This document shows positions 28,601 to 36,289 of a stretch of 64,000 bases of DNA, piece by piece. Source of the stretch: Spisula solida (lineage: Eukaryota > Mollusca > Bivalvia > Venerida > Mactridae). Under the pieces are notes generated by a model. That model was not told the DNA's origin. It saw nothing but the letters and a program-made list of their open reading frames with translations, and made no database searches. Position 1 is the first letter of the stretch, and each line of letters starts with the position of its first letter. A program made the position numbers and the translations under genes. The stretch is taken from NCBI GenBank assembly GCA_947247005.1, contig OX365951.1, positions 31,982,899-32,046,898 on the forward strand. The letters are read 5' to 3'.

Positions 28601-31422
28601 CACAGGACCAAAATAAGCCATTTGTGAACCATGTCCTTTGATATTAGAATAGGGTGCACACATATATTAGATAAACAGACTGCACGGAAGTCAGTGCAAC
28701 CCCTTCCTTTGATAATGAAGACCCGACCCTTCAACTACCATTGCATATACTTGTATGTCCTCCTCATCAGTAAACATCAGTGTAAATTACTATGAATGAA
28801 AAGTTAGATAGAACAACACGAATATCGTCTATCAACAATCAACTGTTATATATGTAGTCTATTTACGTTTTAGTAACTCTACCATCAACCTTTTGTACAT
28901 GTTGGTAACTTACACTGAGCGGCTTTGAAAACGCAACACTTACACTTACATAGCTTATATGTATGCAAGTATTTATTTACCCATAACTCGGCCAATATGC
29001 ATTACATTTTGCTGAAATTTTCAGCATTTGTAGCAAGATATATGGCATTACAATCCATTTCATTCCAGAACAATCTGATAAGACCCTTTACATTCACAAT
29101 AAAACAATGATGTCATAAACAAAAGCTAATTTTATGCTCTATGTCCTTCTGTGTTTTTCAGATTGTTAATGCCGATGTGTACCTATTCTTCGTATAAAGT
29201 TCGGTAACAAATGTCCGTGCATATCATGGAGACAGAAATAAAGTAAAACACAGATAAATATAAAGTTTAATTTAGATTTAAAAAAATGAATTTAATTCAC
29301 TCTATCCAGAGTTACTTCCCCTTGACTGTAAAATTGGCAGTATTTTTCGGTAAATCTGAAACATTGCTAGCAAGCGTTTTTGAAGCTCCAAATCGACTAT
29401 GTTGCGGAGTGGTAAATCGTCTGATTTTGTGTTTTTCGAATTAGTCGATTGATTGACTATTCAAATTGACCTTACATAAAATAATAATTTCATCGTACAT
29501 ATTTGTACAATCAATTCCTTTTACGTGTTTCGTTTTATGAATTTCATGGTTCAATGCACCAGTGTAGCGAATTTAGATGGACAGAACATCGAGTTACAAT
29601 CCATTGGTAGCCAATAACACGCACACAAACTTTCGCTGAGAAATATTAATAAATAAAAAAGTTATCTTGATTTTCATTAGTGTTGCGTTTTCAAAGCCGC
29701 TCAGTGTATATATCACTTTTTGACATTGCATTTGCATAGTTTAGACTATTTAAAAATGATACACTACGAATTGCAAATGCTTGTTTTCAAATACCGATCT
29801 GACCTAAAATATGCTTAGACAAATGTCCACGTAATTCTGGATCATCCCTCGTACTTAGCTAGGATATAGAAGAAGAAGAGTTGTTGCTCTATAGTTGACT
29901 TTGTTGGAACGTAATTGGTTGATTAACAGTCTTTGACAAGGTTCAACCATATCATTGACAGTCTATGATACACATACCAGTTCTTGGTTAGTAACCCAGG
30001 GAAACGGTGTTTGTGTGTGAGTTACATTGGTTGCAGTAACTCTTTTTCTTTTTCACATACATATTTAAGTAAATTGCAACTATCAAAACAAGACCGATTT
30101 CTAAAATACCTGAGTCTTCCAGAAAATAGTGTATATACTTAATATCATACGTGCTTTGTATTATTTATTCAATTGTTGAACTAAAATTGTTTGAAAATAG
30201 TATGGCTATCCACAGTTTCCTTATGTGTGAATATATACTTGGCGTCACGGAAGAGTTACCACTTATATATACCTATGTATTTTGTATACAATATGACCTA
30301 TCGGTACAAAAGTTTTATAGTGTATGCATTTGAATATAGTTAAATATGATAGCTGTGATTACACTGTAAGGTCAAAACATAGTCGTGTTCGGCTTTTAAC
30401 AGTGGAACGTGAATTTTAAAATATAAGAGTCAATAGGGTGGAAACTTTTCACTGACTCAAAACATAGTTGTGTACGGCTTTTAACACAGTGGAACGTGAA
30501 TTTTAAAATATAAGAGTCAATAGGGTTGAAACTTTTCACTGACTCAAAACATAGTCGTGTTCGGCTTTTAACACAGTGGAACGTGAATTTTAAAATATAA
30601 GAGTCAATAGGGTGGAAACTTTTCACTGACTCAAAACATAGTCGTGTTCGGCTTTTAACACAGTGGAACGTGAATTTTAAAATATAAGAGTCAATAGGGT
30701 GGAAACTTTTCACTGACGCTGAGTTTTATATTAATTACAAACTTCTAACGTTAAACATAATGTCGTTGAATTACTATGTCTCAATATTTCGACCTTATTT
30801 GGTATTTTTCAAGAGAAGAAACACTATTGTTTTAAACTTGGAGTACTAATAGATAGATTATCACCCGACAAATTTGCATTCTCCAAACAACTTTCGGTGT
30901 ATACGTTTTTCATGTATACACAATGTTGACATACCACGTGGTATTTGACGTAATGTTTTGGCTAAGACCCTAGATATCCCAAGGATACGGGGATTAATTA
31001 ATATTTTCGGACCGCATACTTCATGTTAAGCCTAGGTCCTACTGAGAATCTTTTGCCTTAGTGCCGTTCTCCCGATTGACATGAATGAGTTATTAGAACA
31101 TCAGGAACAGGTATATCGTGTTCTAGGGGAAGCTTCGGGAAGTCATGAGACAATTTGTGATATAGGAAGGAATCTTGATGAATTGGGTGGTATCTAAAGA
31201 TATCGGGAGAACATCGCCGATGAAAAAATGCTCAGCGGGACTTAGGCTTTAACAATATGTTTGTATCAAAACTACAGTATAACCTTATTATTTTCAGGTG
31301 AGGGTATAGCCGCTTTAGGTAGCCACAATGTAGCCAGCCAGAGAGTCCACAGTAACATGGCATCATTATGTATAATCATAGGCCTTATGTCTTCATATAT
31401 AGTCACCGCATTGTCATTATAG
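1544..31422 (+). CDS. Lachesin/IgLON-like three-Ig GPI-anchored adhesion protein (spliced gene, 5' end outside window)
   Basis: Gene-level entry. The coding exons are 1544-1650, 6492-6696, 11361-11510, 15642-15770, 17928-18082, 20534-20678, 24236-24403 and 31298-31422, together about 394 residues. Each has AG/GT borders and every join keeps phase: 0, 1, 1, 1, 0, 1, 1. The product has three Ig domains, each with the B-strand Cys, C-strand Trp and F-strand Y-x-C. A hydrophilic stalk and a short hydrophobic C-terminus without cytoplasmic tail follow, which is a GPI-signal layout. IgLON/lachesin family members are outer-leaflet homophilic or heterophilic adhesion proteins, mainly on neurons and epithelia. 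N-glycosylation sequons (N-V-T, N-V-T, N-V-S) occur in Ig1 and Ig2. No signal-peptide exon is visible, so it must lie upstream. Family assignment is firm; lachesin versus another IgLON/DIP paralogue cannot be settled here. Confidence 0.9.
3610..3720 (+). mobile_element. Mariner-type transposon end fragment, copy 1
   Basis: It starts TACAGGGGGTCC and shares about 100 bp of diverged sequence, including ...GTTTCAGTGT... and ...CATTCTGCTTTCG..., with 52813-52920. A TA followed by CAGGG-type ends is typical of Tc1/mariner elements. No matching opposite end or transposase was found nearby. Confidence 0.45.
4444..5156 (+). repeat. Retroposon-like repeat with 144-bp tandem duplication and (ATCTTGT)n tail
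   Basis: Two copies of a 144-bp unit (4444-4587 and 4588-4729) share ATAAGTACATAGTCTCAAAC and GATAAAGAGCCACAAGGCAC. They are followed by 400 bp ending ...TTGGGCCGGTGGCCTTGTAC, an AATAAA-like stretch and three to four copies of ATCTTGT (5132-5156). A short tandem 3' tail next to an A-rich signal is typical of non-LTR retroelement or SINE 3' ends. No coding part is preserved. Confidence 0.5.
6197..6434. mobile_element. MITE-like element with TACTGTAAAATCA ends
   Basis: The ends are inverted: TACTGTAAAATCATAT on the left and TGATTTTACTGTTTACAGTA on the right. Inside are several TTCGCGAGAT / TTTCGCG motifs, also partly inverted. About 240 bp, non-coding, ending 57 bp upstream of the Ig1 exon at 6492. 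Confidence 0.55.
6492..6696 (+). CDS. IgLON-like gene, exon coding second half of Ig1
   Basis: The acceptor is attccag and the donor gtgcaag|gtattg. It enters in phase 0, matching the preceding exon, and leaves in phase 1. It begins VVWTDQWSTLLTLDDRRII, containing the core Trp, and continues with DPRISIERP, WNLHIRK and SDRGRYTCQINTNPVKT. This is the classic lachesin/DIP/IgLON Ig1 pattern (W..L.LH/D..R...DPRI..... WnL.I....SDrG.Y.CQiNT.P.K). The reading frame stops a few codons into the intron, supporting the donor. Confidence 0.93.
8181..8336. mobile_element. Foldback MITE with ATTAGGCCTTTTCGA ends
   Basis: The left arm ATTAGGCCTTTTCGACTGGG and the right arm, in reverse complement ATTAGGCCTTTTCGATTGGG, pair over roughly 55 bp each with few mismatches. 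Total length is about 156 bp and no coding capacity is present. Confidence 0.7.
8545..9943. mobile_element. Mariner-like element, non-autonomous or decayed, TA target duplication
   Basis: The ends read CGAGGGGTGATCAATATATT on both strands. They match over about 38 bp with few mismatches and are flanked by TA at 8543-8544 and 9944-9945. Length 1,399 bp is in the mariner range, but no transposase is recognisable and a second hairpin element sits inside (9386-9545). CGAGGG(T)G-type ends with TA duplication are characteristic of Tc1/mariner. A related isolated end (GATCATCCCTCGTA) occurs near 29842-29855. Confidence 0.7.
9386..9545. mobile_element. Hairpin MITE nested in the mariner-like element
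   Basis: Two arms of about 75 bp pair with few mismatches, for example ATTTGTTGATTTTGGTG on the left and the complement of CACCAAAAATCAACAAAT on the right. Each arm includes GTGATCAC. The hairpin lies wholly inside 8545-9943, so it inserted later or was carried along. Confidence 0.65.
11361..11510 (+). CDS. IgLON-like gene, exon coding first half of Ig2
   Basis: The acceptor is tttcatttcag and the donor aaagaga|gtgcgt. Phase is 1 in and 1 out. The coding sequence begins VPSKIVNEMSSQDQTVREGE and continues TVTLVCNVTGEPTPEVTWHK, with the Ig2 B-strand Cys, a sequon (N-V-T) inside C-N-V-T-G and the core Trp. The G-x-P-x-P-x-V-x-W motif is standard for I-set Ig2 of lachesin-type proteins. The donor departs from consensus at +4 (C), so alternative use is possible. 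Confidence 0.9.
11511..15641. other. Intron inside Ig2
   Basis: A 4.1-kb AT-rich intron. The only item of note is the tentative cassette exon at 12484-12549. No repeat family was recognised in the rest. Confidence 0.65.
12484..12549 (+). CDS. Possible 66-nt cassette exon inside Ig2 (tentative)
   Basis: A strong pyrimidine tract and CAG precede 12484 (tcttttgttctattatcccTCAG region), and GTATTA follows 12549. The 66 nt are open in the frame imposed by the flanking exons, entering and leaving in phase 1, and would add 22 residues (LDLEPGSKTLIDSCAYTLEQ...) between the C and D/E strands of Ig2. Direct joining of the flanking exons already gives a normal Ig2 length, so this would be an insertion isoform or a decoy. 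About one in ten random 66-nt windows would pass the phase and stop tests, so support is weak. Confidence 0.25.
15642..15770 (+). CDS. IgLON-like gene, exon coding second half of Ig2
   Basis: The acceptor is tttatacag and the donor gtcgaat|gtaagt, a full consensus. It is phase 1 in and 1 out. Residues IGTAGEVLIIHNVSRYCDG and TYECVAYNNVDPAVTRQIK give strands E to G with the second Ig2 Cys. An additional Cys sits six residues before the F-strand Cys (RYCDGTYEC), as I recall for protostome lachesin-like proteins. One N-V-S sequon lies in HNVSR. Confidence 0.93.
15820..16095 (+). repeat. Degenerate ~85-bp tandem repeat, about three copies
   Basis: Successive blocks share ...GAAATTAGGACCACTTCAT..., ...TTTCAAAATAAATGATTTGC... 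and ...GAACCTTCAT..., spaced about 80-90 bp apart, with considerable divergence. Confidence 0.55.
17640..17888. mobile_element. MITE-like element with ACGTGGTAGGTGACGT ends
   Basis: The left end ATTACGTGGTAGGTGACGTA and the right end (reverse complement TACCGCGTGGTATGTGACGT) pair over about 50 bp with mismatches, both followed by a TAACGC motif. The right end is about 40 bp from the acceptor of the Ig3 exon. A related sequence occurs at 30930-30970. Confidence 0.5.
17928..18082 (+). CDS. IgLON-like gene, exon coding first half of Ig3
   Basis: The acceptor is atctttcag and the donor tatcag|gtgagt. It is phase 1 in and 0 out. Residues FAPEVSLANKRIGQFLGRE and TILDCEINAYPHGITRWQKDG match the Ig2-Ig3 linker and B-C strands of lachesin (F-x-P-x-V......iGQ......L-x-C-x-I-x-A-x-P....W.K). 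The intron upstream ends with a MITE-like element about 40 bp from this acceptor. Confidence 0.93.
18083..20533. other. Intron inside Ig3
   Basis: A 2.5-kb AT-rich intron with a TTAA microsatellite near 19660-19680 and, at its 3' end, the 18-bp minisatellite at 20124-20511. Nothing coding is recognised. Confidence 0.7.
20124..20511 (+). repeat. 18-bp minisatellite (ACGTGACATAACAAACGT), ~21 copies, next to a splice acceptor
   Basis: The 18-bp unit recurs across 388 bp with few substitutions and one short unit near 20340. Because 18 is a multiple of three, several frames stay open on the - strand with six-residue periodicity (e.g. MSRTFV), which is a repeat artefact rather than a protein. The array ends 22 bp before the acceptor of exon 20534-20678. 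Each unit carries ACGTGAC and CATAAC. Confidence 0.9.
20534..20678 (+). CDS. IgLON-like gene, exon coding second half of Ig3
   Basis: The acceptor is actacttttcag and the donor ttatatg|gtaggt. It is phase 0 in and 1 out. It encodes VELYSGSGDGTLKTLSLRVR then NVQADDYGEYTCYAENLIG and TDSEAMVLY, i.e. strands D-G with the D-x-G-x-Y-x-C motif and the family's closing ...LY. A minisatellite of 18-bp units ends only 22 bp before the acceptor, so the intron's branch point lies in or next to it. Confidence 0.94.
21085..21860 (+). repeat. 54-bp minisatellite, about 14 degenerate copies
   Basis: The core is CACAGCCCTCCTTGTTCTAA followed by ATAACCCTATTCTTACGAAT and ATACATACTGTCCTCT. Copies at the left are regular, and those after 21540 carry indels and partial units. 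The - strand 149-codon frame here is periodic (18 residues) and not a protein. Confidence 0.9.
23428..24085 (-). repeat. 39-bp minisatellite in two blocks (3 + ~9 copies) flanking a LINE remnant
   Basis: The + strand unit is GGATCTAATTACGGTTGTTT plus TAGCCAATGTCATCACAAT. Blocks are about 23428-23553 and 23737-24085. Three reading frames stay open because 39 is a multiple of three, giving 13-residue periodic peptides on both strands. Between the blocks lies the C-terminus of a non-LTR retrotransposon protein on the - strand, reached in frame from the repeat. Confidence 0.9.
23562..23728 (-). pseudogene. C-terminal remnant of a non-LTR retrotransposon (LINE) ORF2
   Basis: On the - strand the sequence encodes KKRPSSGVRKHFF, then after a one-base loss in a T run NRIVDQWNSLPQKVVSAST, LSSFKKIMRSTPMNGEVDN and a TAA stop at 23562-23564. 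The pattern F-F-x-N-R-x-V-x-x-W-N-S-L-P-x-x-V-V-x-A-x-x-x-x-x-F-K is the usual C-terminal end of CR1/jockey-type reverse transcriptase proteins. The catalytic reverse transcriptase is absent. The identification rests on my memory of this motif, and the subclass is not resolved. Confidence 0.75.
24236..24403 (+). CDS. IgLON-like gene, stalk exon after Ig3 (3' border uncertain)
   Basis: The acceptor is ctttactttcag, phase 1. It encodes the membrane-proximal stalk: DYSIYSKLKSTTSRPLLIEP and then TPRIIPNVPIGDKGDDHWPW and SDETITGRPGRKHDGT. The region is rich in Pro, Thr, Ser and charged residues with no domain. The shortest in-phase donor is after 24403 (cag|gtacct). The frame stays open to the stop at 24610-24612, and two other phase-1 donors occur after 24475 (ccgg|gtaatg) and 24562 (gtct|gtaggt). 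All three would join the last exon in frame and differ only in stalk length. Reading through would give a different C-terminus. Confidence 0.8.
25955..26030 (+). repeat. Weak tRNA-like (SINE head) sequence
   Basis: TAGCATTGTGGTTAAGAC resembles a Pol III A box and TTGATCGAATCCC a B box about 45 bp downstream. No tRNA cloverleaf was worked out, and downstream ...GGACCTGTTCTGAGATGG... recurs loosely near 48590. It is probably an old SINE head. Confidence 0.3.
28913..29706. mobile_element. Non-autonomous Tc1/mariner-type element, 794 bp
   Basis: Both ends read CACTGAGCGGCTTTGAAAAC followed by GCAACACT on opposite strands, perfectly matched, and are flanked by TA at 28911-28912 and 29707-29708. 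The inside has no transposase. Perfect ends suggest fairly recent insertion. Confidence 0.8.
30376..30716 (+). repeat. 87-bp tandem repeat, four copies
   Basis: The unit contains CATAGTCGTGTTCGGCTTTT, AACACAGTGGAACGTGAATT and AAGAGTCAATAGGGTGGAAA. The first copy lacks two bases; the others are nearly identical. The - strand frame through it is periodic (29 residues) and not a gene. Confidence 0.9.
31025..31254. mobile_element. MITE-like element with GTTAAGCCTAGGTCC ends
   Basis: The left arm GTTAAGCCTAGGTCCTACTG and the right arm in reverse complement GTTAAAGCCTAAGTCCCGCT pair, as do inner TTCTCCCGAT / ATCGGGAGAA segments. About 230 bp, ending 43 bp before the acceptor of the final IgLON-like exon. 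Confidence 0.6.
31298..31422 (+). CDS. IgLON-like gene, terminal exon with GPI-signal tail
   Basis: The acceptor is attattttcag, phase 1, matching the stalk exon. It encodes EGIAALGSHNVASQRVHSN followed by a hydrophobic run MASLCIIIGLMSSYIVTALSL and a TAG stop at 31420-31422. A small-residue region (SNMAS) followed by about 18 hydrophobic residues and nothing after is the usual GPI-transamidase signal. The likely anchoring residue is S or N near S-N-M-A-S. GPI anchoring is known for IgLON and lachesin. No transmembrane-plus-cytoplasmic alternative is seen. Confidence 0.85.
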
Positions 31423-31637
31423 CTTTTGCTAAGTGTATGAAATATTGAAATACTGAAATGCTAAACGAATCGTGTTAAACTATTGCTCAACAGGAGATGC
31501 AAAGTTAATACAAGCGATCGATTGGTCAATATCTGGATTACCATTGAAAAATAATTTTACAGCAACGTTTTGAGCCACTTAAGTAATCATATACAAGAAA
31601 TAACTCTAAGTGTTCATCTGGATACGAGAGTGATCAG

Positions 31638-31643
31638 AATAAA
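31638..31643 (+). terminator. Candidate poly(A) signal of the IgLON-like gene
   Basis: An AATAAA hexamer lies 216 bp after the stop codon, in AT-rich DNA without other gene signals. Cleavage position is not determined; later hexamers could also be used. Confidence 0.4.
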
Positions 31644-33012
31644 ATGTGAATTAATATCTCAGTAACGATGCTTTGTGATACACGTATCACGGACACCCGC
31701 CGGCGTCGTTTGGATCTCTTAATGAAGCAATGTTGTGAGACAGTGGTCACAGGCTCCCGTGTGTAGGGGTTGTGTATAATGATAAGACCGGGCCGTAACA
31801 GATAATGGCGCGGTCCCGGTATGTTATAGATGCGGGATTACAGTAAGTCGTGGAATTATACAGAACCAATATTATTATTTATGTGTTTATCGTTCATAGC
31901 TTAGTACCAAAGGTGTTTGTGAGTGGCAAAGTGACTAATTATCGGATGAGCTCGAGGCTAAGAACTATCGCGTATTAAATTTTAACAACATTACATTGCT
32001 TTATTTGCCGTTATGTAATGCAATCATTAGTCTAGTCAATATTATAAATATGAATGCAATTATAGTATTCACAGAATTGTACAGTATAAACTGTTATAAT
32101 AATATGTTTTCATTGTTTCGTGTGATTTTCTTTTATTCATTGTATATACATGTAAATTATACGGTCATTTGAATTGAATGGAATGCGGCACTGTCCGAAG
32201 TATTTTATAAACTACATTAAATATAACAAAAAGTTTATATATACATACATGTACAGTCATGTTAGTTGGACTAAGTTGGTCGATCTTATGATTAGGTACA
32301 TAGCTTGTTTGTAGTCTACAGCCCAATAGAATGGACTACCCGTGTGTTTCTCCCTTCCAAACCCCTTTTTAATGTTGATACTCAAAATAAACGGGGCCAA
32401 ATTACACTGGCATTTATAATTGGACAAACGCTTGTTCATCATATATGGAATGTGTTCAACTTGTATTTAAACAAAAAATATTGCTTTTTTCATGCTAGCT
32501 TAATACAATTCATTTATCTCTTTTCGACCATGTATAAAAATGTGTTAGGTAATATATATGATCACTGTGTTGTGCATATTCAGTATGGTTATAGATAAAA
32601 CAACCAAATTGTAGACAGTGTTGTTTTTGGCTATTTTAAGGCAAATGCCCCTATAATTATAAATATAAAAAAGGTGTTGGTTAATTATAAATTGGCCATT
32701 TTTATGGAGAAAATTAGTACGAAATGTCGTAAGAAGGACTCTTTTACGCCTGCTATTTGTAATTGTGAAATGGCAGCCAAGGTTAGAAATTGCAGAACAC
32801 AGTCGAAACAATAGTCAAGTTCATTGGTTTCTTGATATCTATAAAGAATCCGTCAGTAGTATGGCAACAAAGTTGAGAGTAGTTTTTATTGGCAATATCA
32901 GTCGAATTATTTCGAAAAATGTGCATGCAGTATTCCGGGAAAATGCGTTGATCATAAGCTAAAAACTAAGAACACGTTACGAGTCTGTAATGCGACATAG
33001 GACAAGGTTAAG

Positions 33013-33460
33013 TGGAAAAACTATTTCGCCTCTGACGAGGCAATGTTGCATCTTAAAGGAAGTTTTGGTAGAACAGTGTCTGTTATTTTAGAAGGGACAA
33101 CAATATAGGGATGGGTTTGTCTTTTTTAGCTGGATGTTCGCAACTAGTTTCATGGCACGGCATTATGTTTGTATAACAGAAATACGGACCTCAAAATTTT
33201 TGATAAGATGACAAAAGTGAACGTAAAGTTCCACGTACAAACGGTTTCTAATCCGTGGTTCGACCAAATAGTGCCACATCTCTTTAATGCTAACGCGGCA
33301 AAGAACATAGTGTTTCATACAGGCTCAGCTTCATGTCACCATGCAAAACACCCAATATATACCTTAAGAACAATACTAACTATTAAACTTCATTATAACC
33401 AGAAATCGGATGCGGAAGTCTCCCGATGCTGCAACAATATCATTTGTACTCTGGGTGAAC
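33013..33460 (+). pseudogene. Dead Tc1/mariner-superfamily transposase fragment
   Basis: The segments read in order across frameshifts: WKNYFASDEAMLHLKGSFG (first catalytic Asp in the S-D-E-A motif), then a frame break; DLKIFDKMTKVNVKFHVQTV and IVPHLFNANAAKNIVFHTGS with ASCHHAKHPI; then another shift to MRKSPDAATISFVLWVN. The family form of the second block is H-x-D-S-A-x-x-H-x-A-K and of the third S-P-D-A-A-P-M-D-x-x-x-W-G. Here the catalytic Asp of the second is Gly and the D of P-M-D is Ser, so the enzyme is inactive. Terminal repeats were not found around it. Comparison motifs are from memory. Confidence 0.75.
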
Positions 33461-35256
33461 CAATCAACAACGCCCCGCCTCAAATATTGACTATGTTTAA
33501 CCGTAGTGTATATATGCAATTCACAATGATTGTATATATTTCTTGATACATTACTTTACACCATAGAATTGACATTATTCAATTTCATTGTGAATTCTTG
33601 AAACTATTGGATGTTCATTTCTGTTTAAATATAAATTGAACACCTCTCGTGCAATATATAATTTTATCATTTTTGGGTAATAATTCAGTATAATCTGTTT
33701 GTTAGGATGAGATATTTACATAGCATATATTTATCAAATGTGTTAATAAGAATGTTTTCATTCATTTTATGTAATGTAACTGGAAACGATATGATATTCA
33801 AAACCAATCATAAATTTTCTCTGATATGTCATTTCTTAACATGGAACACAGCAATTTATTTTAACATATATATCTATCTAACCTTTAAATAATTAAGACA
33901 ATTTACTTTCGTTGCTTGAGAATATGATGTTTATTATATCTATAGTGGCATCACTTCCTACGTGTTGTCATACAAGTACTCTGTATACAATTATACGTAT
34001 GTTCATTTTCTGTTACAGTACTTTTGTTTAATTTTTTTTAACCCACACTGCAACGTCTTATTTCAAACCTAATCAGATTTTAATTGGTTTAACTGGGTTC
34101 TGCAAGGTATTTTCTATATTGTTTGTTGTTCATGTATTCTAGTCCTAACTTGCCACTGTTGACTTCAAGTATGTATGCATGTTGTAAGATTTATACATGG
34201 ACGATACGGTGCTTTCTCCTGGGGCTGGTGGTTTAGGATGTATGGTGTGTCGAACTTGTTTATAATAAACATTTTATATTGCTTTGTCTGCGATCTGTTT
34301 CGCGACCGAGCGTTTAGCACGAATGCACTTTAAAGACATGATAATAACAAATTAAATAATTTATTGCAATTGCAGTACATTTGACAACAGGTAACTGTCT
34401 TATTGACTAATAATAAAAACAACATTTTTTGTTTTTGTGAATTTTTTGTAACTATGATTATTTACCAGTGCATTTTTGACATATGTCCAAATGTGCATTC
34501 GTGTTATTTCATTATTTTGTTAATATCTAGTGGTTTTATTTTATGTACGTATATTTTATGCATTTCTTGGTCCCTTGATAAAACGATACAATGTCGTTTT
34601 ATAATCTATGTAAACCTTACTTGGTGTAAATATTATTAGGATGTGAGGTATAATTAATTATTCAAAATAGGGGCCTGGTCATATGTGGTCGTATCGTGGT
34701 TTTACGATTTTGGTACCAGGTTATAAGTTTTAAATTATTTGTATTATACTAATTACACAAATGGTAAACAAGCGATACGGCCACTTGATGACTATACTCC
34801 TAAACATTGGTTACCCAATGAAGGTATGTACTGTTTCATTTGTTCAAGCATCAAATTGTTTAAGCAACCATTTTCTGTCAATTGATATGTTGACGATTAC
34901 TAGTATCACTTAATGTTCATGCCTTAAAAACGTAATAAAATATACGATATATCATAAGACCAAATTCATGTCGGCGATTATCAAGATGTCCTTAAATGGT
35001 TTTGATTAGCTTCCTTGACTTTCTGTAAGCATCATGAAACCTTACAGACACCCAAACACAGCCACTTCATCTGCTATGTTTTCAAAGTTTCATTGGGTAG
35101 TTTTACTCGCCGTATTATATGAATTATCTCGTACTGAGCGAGTCTTCGCAAGTTGAATATCATATGAATATGGTACCATTATCTGTCAAATGTTTAAGGG
35201 AATATGTGCTGAATTAAAACAATAGCGTATTTTACATTAAAGTAATATTGACATTT

Positions 35257-35330
35257 TTTGAATATATTTACCTGGAACTTGTTGGAATAAATTTACCTGG
35301 AACTTGTTTAAATATATTTACCTGGAACCT
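35257..35330 (+). repeat. Short tandem repeat, three copies of ~27 bp
   Basis: TTTACCTGGAACTTGTT appears three times in succession with small changes (the last ends ...GGAACC). Confidence 0.8.
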
Positions 35331-36134
35331 ATGAATCTTAGTACATATCCGTCGTCCTATCAAATTTGTTATAACCAGTCAAAACATTCTTAGAGTATAA
35401 TAACGAAAGCATACGATGATTGAAGATTAGTTCCTGGTAAATAGTTTTGTACAAAAGAATAATATATTATACGATACCTTATTATAGACAATTATTAACA
35501 GGTGCATGTGTACTTGATATTTTGTTTATGCTTAATATATGTTACATGTGTCATGTTTAACGACTAGTATTAAAATGTCTATGATTTTTTAATGTTTTGT
35601 TTAATTCTGGATGTATTAATAAATTATATATACTGTATGCAAAACAATATTTGGTTAACATTAAATTGAATAAAAATGATTGTTGGTTGTTAATTTGTTA
35701 CACAAGACTGTACGATCACTCCCTAAATGACCTCACTCATATTTTCCGATCCATAAACGATAAATTAAATTTAAATTGTAAATCCATTAAACTATGTATA
35801 TTGAACCCAGCAAACAATTGACGTTGTATTAACGTTGCATGAACGTTATACTCCAACGTATGGAAAATGTTGGATTCTGCCAACCTTTTTGTCGTTATAT
35901 GTCGTCATTTTCTAACGTCCATACAACGTCGGGTTCCAACCAAAATCCAACCTTCTCCCAACCTCTTTCTAACGTCAATTGCAACCATTTCCTAACCAAA
36001 TTCAAACCTTTTCCCCAAATTAATTCTGACCATTCCTTTCTTTCCTTCAGTCTAGGTTACCATAGATGAACACACGTGTGTGTGCTGGTCCAATATGATT
36101 ACAAGACAACAACTCTGTCGGATTAAAAGAAAAG

Positions 36135-36140
36135 TTTATT
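36135..36140 (-). terminator. Candidate poly(A) signal of the SAP-SWIM gene
   Basis: AATAAA on the - strand, 150 bp after the stop at 36290-36292 and still inside the element's left end, as expected if the transcription unit belongs to the element. Confidence 0.4.
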
Positions 36141-36289
36141 TCAAATGTCATCTCTAGTGCTACATGATATACAGTGCTTTACATTTTCATGACAAAACAT
36201 TGAACAAAGCATAAACGAGAACACCGCAATCTGTTAATAATATATTTGGGTTCATTGTTTGAAATAGCACTGATTGGGGTACAATTCAC

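Larger units (their letters stand above)
24404..31297. other. Last intron of the IgLON-like gene (possible stalk extension at its start)
   Basis: A 6.9-kb intron. The first 200 bp may be coding in longer isoforms. Further on are a weak tRNA-like sequence (25955-26030), an inverted-repeat transposon (28913-29706), a four-copy tandem repeat (30376-30716) and a MITE-like element (31025-31254). The other stretches are AT-rich with no recognisable gene. Confidence 0.65.
31423..35807. other. 3' UTR and intergenic DNA downstream of the IgLON-like gene
   Basis: AT-rich. It holds the candidate poly(A) signal (31638), the transposase relic (33013-33460) and a short tandem repeat (35257-35330, three copies of about 27 bp containing TATTTACCTGGAACTTGTT). 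No intact gene is seen. Confidence 0.65.

Noticed and set aside
30396..30713. 105-codon - strand frame with 29-residue repeats
   Set aside because: Periodic translation of an 87-bp tandem repeat.
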